Positions 5,702 through 7,543 of a stretch of DNA of 7,543 nt are shown here, one piece after another; position 1 is the first letter of the stretch, and each line of letters begins with the position of its first letter. A program made the translations under genes and the position numbers. The notes beneath the pieces are model-generated. The model saw only the letters and a program-made list of their open reading frames with translations. It ran no database searches and was not told the origin of the DNA. Origin of the DNA: Acetobacteraceae bacterium (lineage in GTDB: Bacteria > Pseudomonadota > Alphaproteobacteria > Acetobacterales > Acetobacteraceae); NCBI GenBank assembly GCA_027311485.1, contig DAICYU010000192.1:1-7543 (forward strand), written 5' to 3'.

Positions 5702-7024
5702 ATGCCGCCCTCCATCCTGTTTGACCAGAGCAGCACCGTTTACCGGATGGGCACCGGCATTGCGACCTACGCCCGGAACCTGGCCGCGGCGGCGCAACGG
5801 TGTGGGTTCAGCCCAGAGGCGCTGCTGAGCTCGGATGTCAAAGTCGATCCGCGCAACGCGGTGCTGGCCGAGGTGCAACTGTTCGATGCCCGCCGCCCGG
5901 CCACCATGCCGTGGCTCGACACGCTCCGCTCGGGCGCCGAGGGCGCGATCCGCGGCCCGTTCGGCTTTCGGCCTAAGCTGTTGCCCCGGGCCGGCGTCGT
6001 CATGCGCCGAACCGACGGCACGCCGCTGATCGACCGGACGTATGTCGGCGCGAAACTGTTCGAAGCCGCGCAGGCATACTTCTACCTATACGGAAACTTC
6101 GCGCGGGTCAGACTGCCCGAAACGCCCAGCCTGTATCACGCGACACATCCCCTGCCCGTCCGCGTGGCCGGCTGTCCGAACATCGTCACCATCCACGATC
6201 TGGTGCCGCTTCGCCTGCCGCACATGACGCTGGACAACAAGCGCTACTTCTTTCGCCTGATCCAACAGCTTGTGGAAAAGGCCGATCACATCGTCACTGT
6301 CTCGGAGTATTCCCGCCGGGACATCATGGAGTTGTTCAAGATTCCCGAGGATCGCATTACCAACACCTACCAGGCGGTTTCCGTTCCCGCCCGGGCGCTC
6401 GGACGCACGGATGCCGATGTCGCGGACGAAATCAGCAACCTGTTCGAGCTTGATCCCGGCAACTACTACCTGTTCATCGGCGCGCTGGAGCCGAAAAAGA
6501 ACGTCAGCCGGCTGATCGACGCCTATGCCGCGTCCGGATCCCGCCGCCCGCTGGTCGTCGCCGGTGGGCAGGGATGGCAAAACGAAGGTGATCTCGAACG
6601 GATCAATGACTCCCGGTTTTCCAATTACCGGGTGACGGATACAACGATTTCCAAGTTCAAGCGGGTGCGCCGAATCCCCTATCTGCCAGCCGATCAGCTC
6701 ACCACGCTGGTCCGCGGCGCACGCGCCTTGCTGTTCCCGTCCCTGTTTGAAGGCTTCGGCCTGCCGGTGCTGGAGGCTATGACGCTTGGCACCCCCGTCA
6801 TGACCTCAAACGTCACCTCGCTGCCGGAAATCGCGGGCGACGCCGCCTTGCTGATCGACCCGTTCGACGTGTCACAGATGGCGGCGACGATCCGGCAACT
6901 GGACAATGATACCGATCTGCTGGCCGATCTGTCCGCCCGTGGTCGCCGGCAGGCGGCGACATACAGTATGGAAAGCTACGTTGACCGCCTGTCCGAGGTT
7001 TATCGGCGCCTGCTTGGAACTTGA
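5702..7024 (+). CDS. Family 4 (GT-B) glycosyltransferase
   Basis: This is 440 residues from ATG 5702. The N-terminal Rossmann half begins ILFDQSSTVYRMGTGIATYARNL, with the acceptor-side glycine loop, and contains TIHDLVPLRLP and ADHIVTVSEYSRRDI, both typical of bacterial GT4 enzymes. The C-terminal Glycos_transf_1 half starts near YLFIGALEPKKNV and contains LFPSLFEGFGLPVLEAM, in which E350 and E358 form the EX7E nucleotide-sugar motif. It ends with the usual PEIAGDAALLIDPFD segment and C-terminal helices. The family's closest themes are mannosyl- and related hexosyltransferases, but donor and acceptor cannot be read from sequence. The frame is open back to GTG 5651; ATG 5702 is preferred because it begins at the conserved first strand, although neither start has a strong Shine-Dalgarno. 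It follows the SGNH gene by 57 nt on the same strand, probably in one transcript, and would extend the exported polysaccharide at the cytoplasmic face. Confidence 0.93.
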   Translation: MPPSILFDQSSTVYRMGTGIATYARNLAAAAQRCGFSPEALLSSDVKVDPRNAVLAEVQLFDARRPATMPWLDTLRSGAEGAIRGPFGFRPKLLPRAGVVMRRTDGTPLIDRTYVGAKLFEAAQAYFYLYGNFARVRLPETPSLYHATHPLPVRVAGCPNIVTIHDLVPLRLPHMTLDNKRYFFRLIQQLVEKADHIVTVSEYSRRDIMELFKIPEDRITNTYQAVSVPARALGRTDADVADEISNLFELDPGNYYLFIGALEPKKNVSRLIDAYAASGSRRPLVVAGGQGWQNEGDLERINDSRFSNYRVTDTTISKFKRVRRIPYLPADQLTTLVRGARALLFPSLFEGFGLPVLEAMTLGTPVMTSNVTSLPEIAGDAALLIDPFDVSQMAATIRQLDNDTDLLADLSARGRRQAATYSMESYVDRLSEVYRRLLGT

Positions 7025-7031
7025 CATACCC

Positions 7032-7054
7032 GGGTGCGGCTGCCGGCAGCGCCC
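7032..7054 (+). terminator. GC-rich stem after the glycosyltransferase gene, weak terminator candidate
   Basis: GGGTGC (7032-7037) can pair with GCGCCC (7049-7054) with one G-U pair, enclosing the palindrome TGCCGGCA. It begins 8 nt after the stop codon, a typical place for transcript ends. No T-run follows, so it is not a standard intrinsic terminator; it may instead protect the 3' end. Confidence 0.25.
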
Positions 7055-7102
7055 ACTCCATCCGACGTCGTTATCATCCCGCGCATTTGATGAGACCCCA
7101 TA

Positions 7103-7115
7103 GGGCGTAACGCCC
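7103..7115. repeat. Short perfect stem-loop, GGGCG-TAA-CGCCC
   Basis: Two 5-base arms flank a 3-base loop, and CCCCAT occurs on each side (7097-7102 and 7113-7118). No T-run follows on either strand. It could be a transcript-end hairpin or chance in GC-rich DNA. Confidence 0.3.
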
Positions 7116-7156
7116 CATCCCCGATGCCGTGTTGCCACGACGTGTCGCCCGCCGAC

Positions 7157-7181
7157 CGCACAGTGCGATCTTAATGCGCAC
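7157..7181. promoter_or_regulatory. Clustered dyad, possible operator
   Basis: CGCAC (7157-7161), one base, then GTGCG (7163-7167) form a perfect 11-base palindrome. CGCAC recurs at 7177-7181, exactly 20 bases (about two helix turns) after the first copy. An outer pair GTGTCG (7142-7147) and CGACAC (7183-7188) brackets the cluster. Same-face spacing is what a dimeric regulator would use, but short GC-rich dyads also arise by chance. Confidence 0.25.
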
Positions 7182-7208
7182 ACGACACTCACATCGGAAC
7201 TAATATTT

Positions 7209-7244
7209 TTAAGCAACATTATCGGTGATGCGCGGGTTGCTCAA
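7209..7244. repeat. Imperfect inverted repeat
   Basis: TTAAGCAAC (7209-7217) and GTTGCTCAA (7236-7244) pair at eight of nine positions around an 18-base loop. The T-run lies before the repeat on the plus strand, so it does not have the layout of an intrinsic terminator on that strand. Confidence 0.35.
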
Positions 7245-7311
7245 GCCTCCCGGATGCATCGGTTTTCACCCGCATCACCACAGGCACCACGGGTCGCCGC
7301 AAGATCCGGTT

Positions 7312-7340
7312 CCGACATATGTATTGAATCAGAATATAAG
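7312..7340 (+). promoter_or_regulatory. Possible sigma-70-type promoter reading out of the window
   Basis: CCGACA (7312-7317, four of six including GACA) and TATAAG (7335-7340, five of six) are spaced by exactly 17 nt. Transcription would start near 7347. The -10 region sits in one of the few AT-rich patches of the intergenic region. Confidence 0.35.
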
Positions 7341-7521
7341 TGGCAATCTCAGGTTCTCGTCGCATGTGGTCACCGTAAACGGATCGACCCTATCAGCCGC
7401 ACCCGCATCCGGTCGCATGCAAAGCGGATTGCGCCGCGCGCACCACAATTGTCTCGATTATCTGATTCGACGTCGAGAAGGGACACTCCGAAAACACAGT
7501 CATAAGTCGGAGTTACGGTCG

Positions 7522-7543
7522 ATGTCGCTCTCAATCTGTTTAT
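7522..7543 (+). CDS. Possible start of a gene cut by the window end
   Basis: ATG at 7522 opens a frame that remains open to the last base (MSLSICL). GGAG (7509-7512) lies 9 nt upstream, a good Shine-Dalgarno spacing, and a promoter-like element sits about 180 nt before it. Seven codons cannot show coding character, so this rests on the start context alone. Confidence 0.25.

Larger units (their letters stand above)
7025..7521. other. Intergenic region without a convincing complete gene
   Basis: About 500 bases follow the glycosyltransferase. The only sizeable frame, 7254-7505 on the plus strand, has low-complexity R/S/P-rich content, no Shine-Dalgarno and no recognisable domain, so I do not call it. 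The region holds small hairpins (7032-7054, 7103-7115), a cluster of CGCAC/GTGCG half-sites (7157-7181), an imperfect inverted repeat (7209-7217 with 7236-7244), and a promoter-like element (7312-7340). It is AT-richer than the genes around 7200-7220 and 7318-7340. This looks like the boundary of the polysaccharide gene run and the upstream control region of whatever lies to the right. I see no tRNA, rRNA, CRISPR or insertion-sequence end. Confidence 0.6.

Noticed and set aside
5153..5878. Minus-strand frame of 241 codons across the SGNH and glycosyltransferase junction
   Set aside because: It overlaps the catalytic blocks of the SGNH gene and the start of the glycosyltransferase, both well supported. 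No motif or ribosome binding site supports it.
7254..7505. Plus-strand frame of 83 codons in the intergenic region
   Set aside because: There is no ribosome binding site, the composition is R/S/P-rich, and it contains the promoter-like element. It looks like non-coding DNA.

Overview
The window is GC-rich, roughly 60-70% in most genes, with codon use and protein families typical of an alphaproteobacterium. The gene content resembles capsule and exopolysaccharide loci of Rhodospirillales/Acetobacteraceae-type bacteria. That placement is an inference from gene style, because no taxonomic marker is present. Everything recognisable points to synthesis, modification and ABC-transporter-dependent export of a surface polysaccharide.

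Layout. Positions 2-340 (+) hold the C-terminal third of a KpsT/CtrD-type polysaccharide-export ATPase. It meets, tail to tail with a 4-base overlap, a minus-strand pair: a BexD/CtrA/Wza-family outer-membrane export lipoprotein (1350-2507) followed 2 nt later by an unrecognised two-part protein (337-1347). A divergent region (2508-2774) separates this pair from a plus-strand run of three genes: a TPR protein with a C-terminal domain resembling the DUF1796/papain-like family (2775-4367), an SGNH/GDSL hydrolase with a large N-terminal domain (4367-5644, overlapping the previous stop codon by one base), and a GT-B family 4 glycosyltransferase (5702-7024). The last ~520 bases (7025-7543) carry no convincing complete gene. 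They hold several dyads, one promoter-like element, and a possible start of a gene that leaves the window.

How the genes may work together. The ATPase would power export across the inner membrane, and the lipoprotein would form the outer-membrane part of the conduit. The glycosyltransferase would add a sugar to the growing chain, and the SGNH protein could add or remove acyl (often acetyl) groups. The TPR/DUF1796-like protein and the minus-strand unknown have no assigned role. Their position inside an export/modification locus suggests work on the same polymer or its assembly complex.

The least understood parts are the TPR/DUF1796-like protein, which contains a markedly AT-richer tract, and the 336-residue unknown, whose N-terminus looks like a sulfotransferase fold without its nucleotide-binding residues. 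The lipoprotein most likely starts at a TTG codon, well inside the longest open frame.
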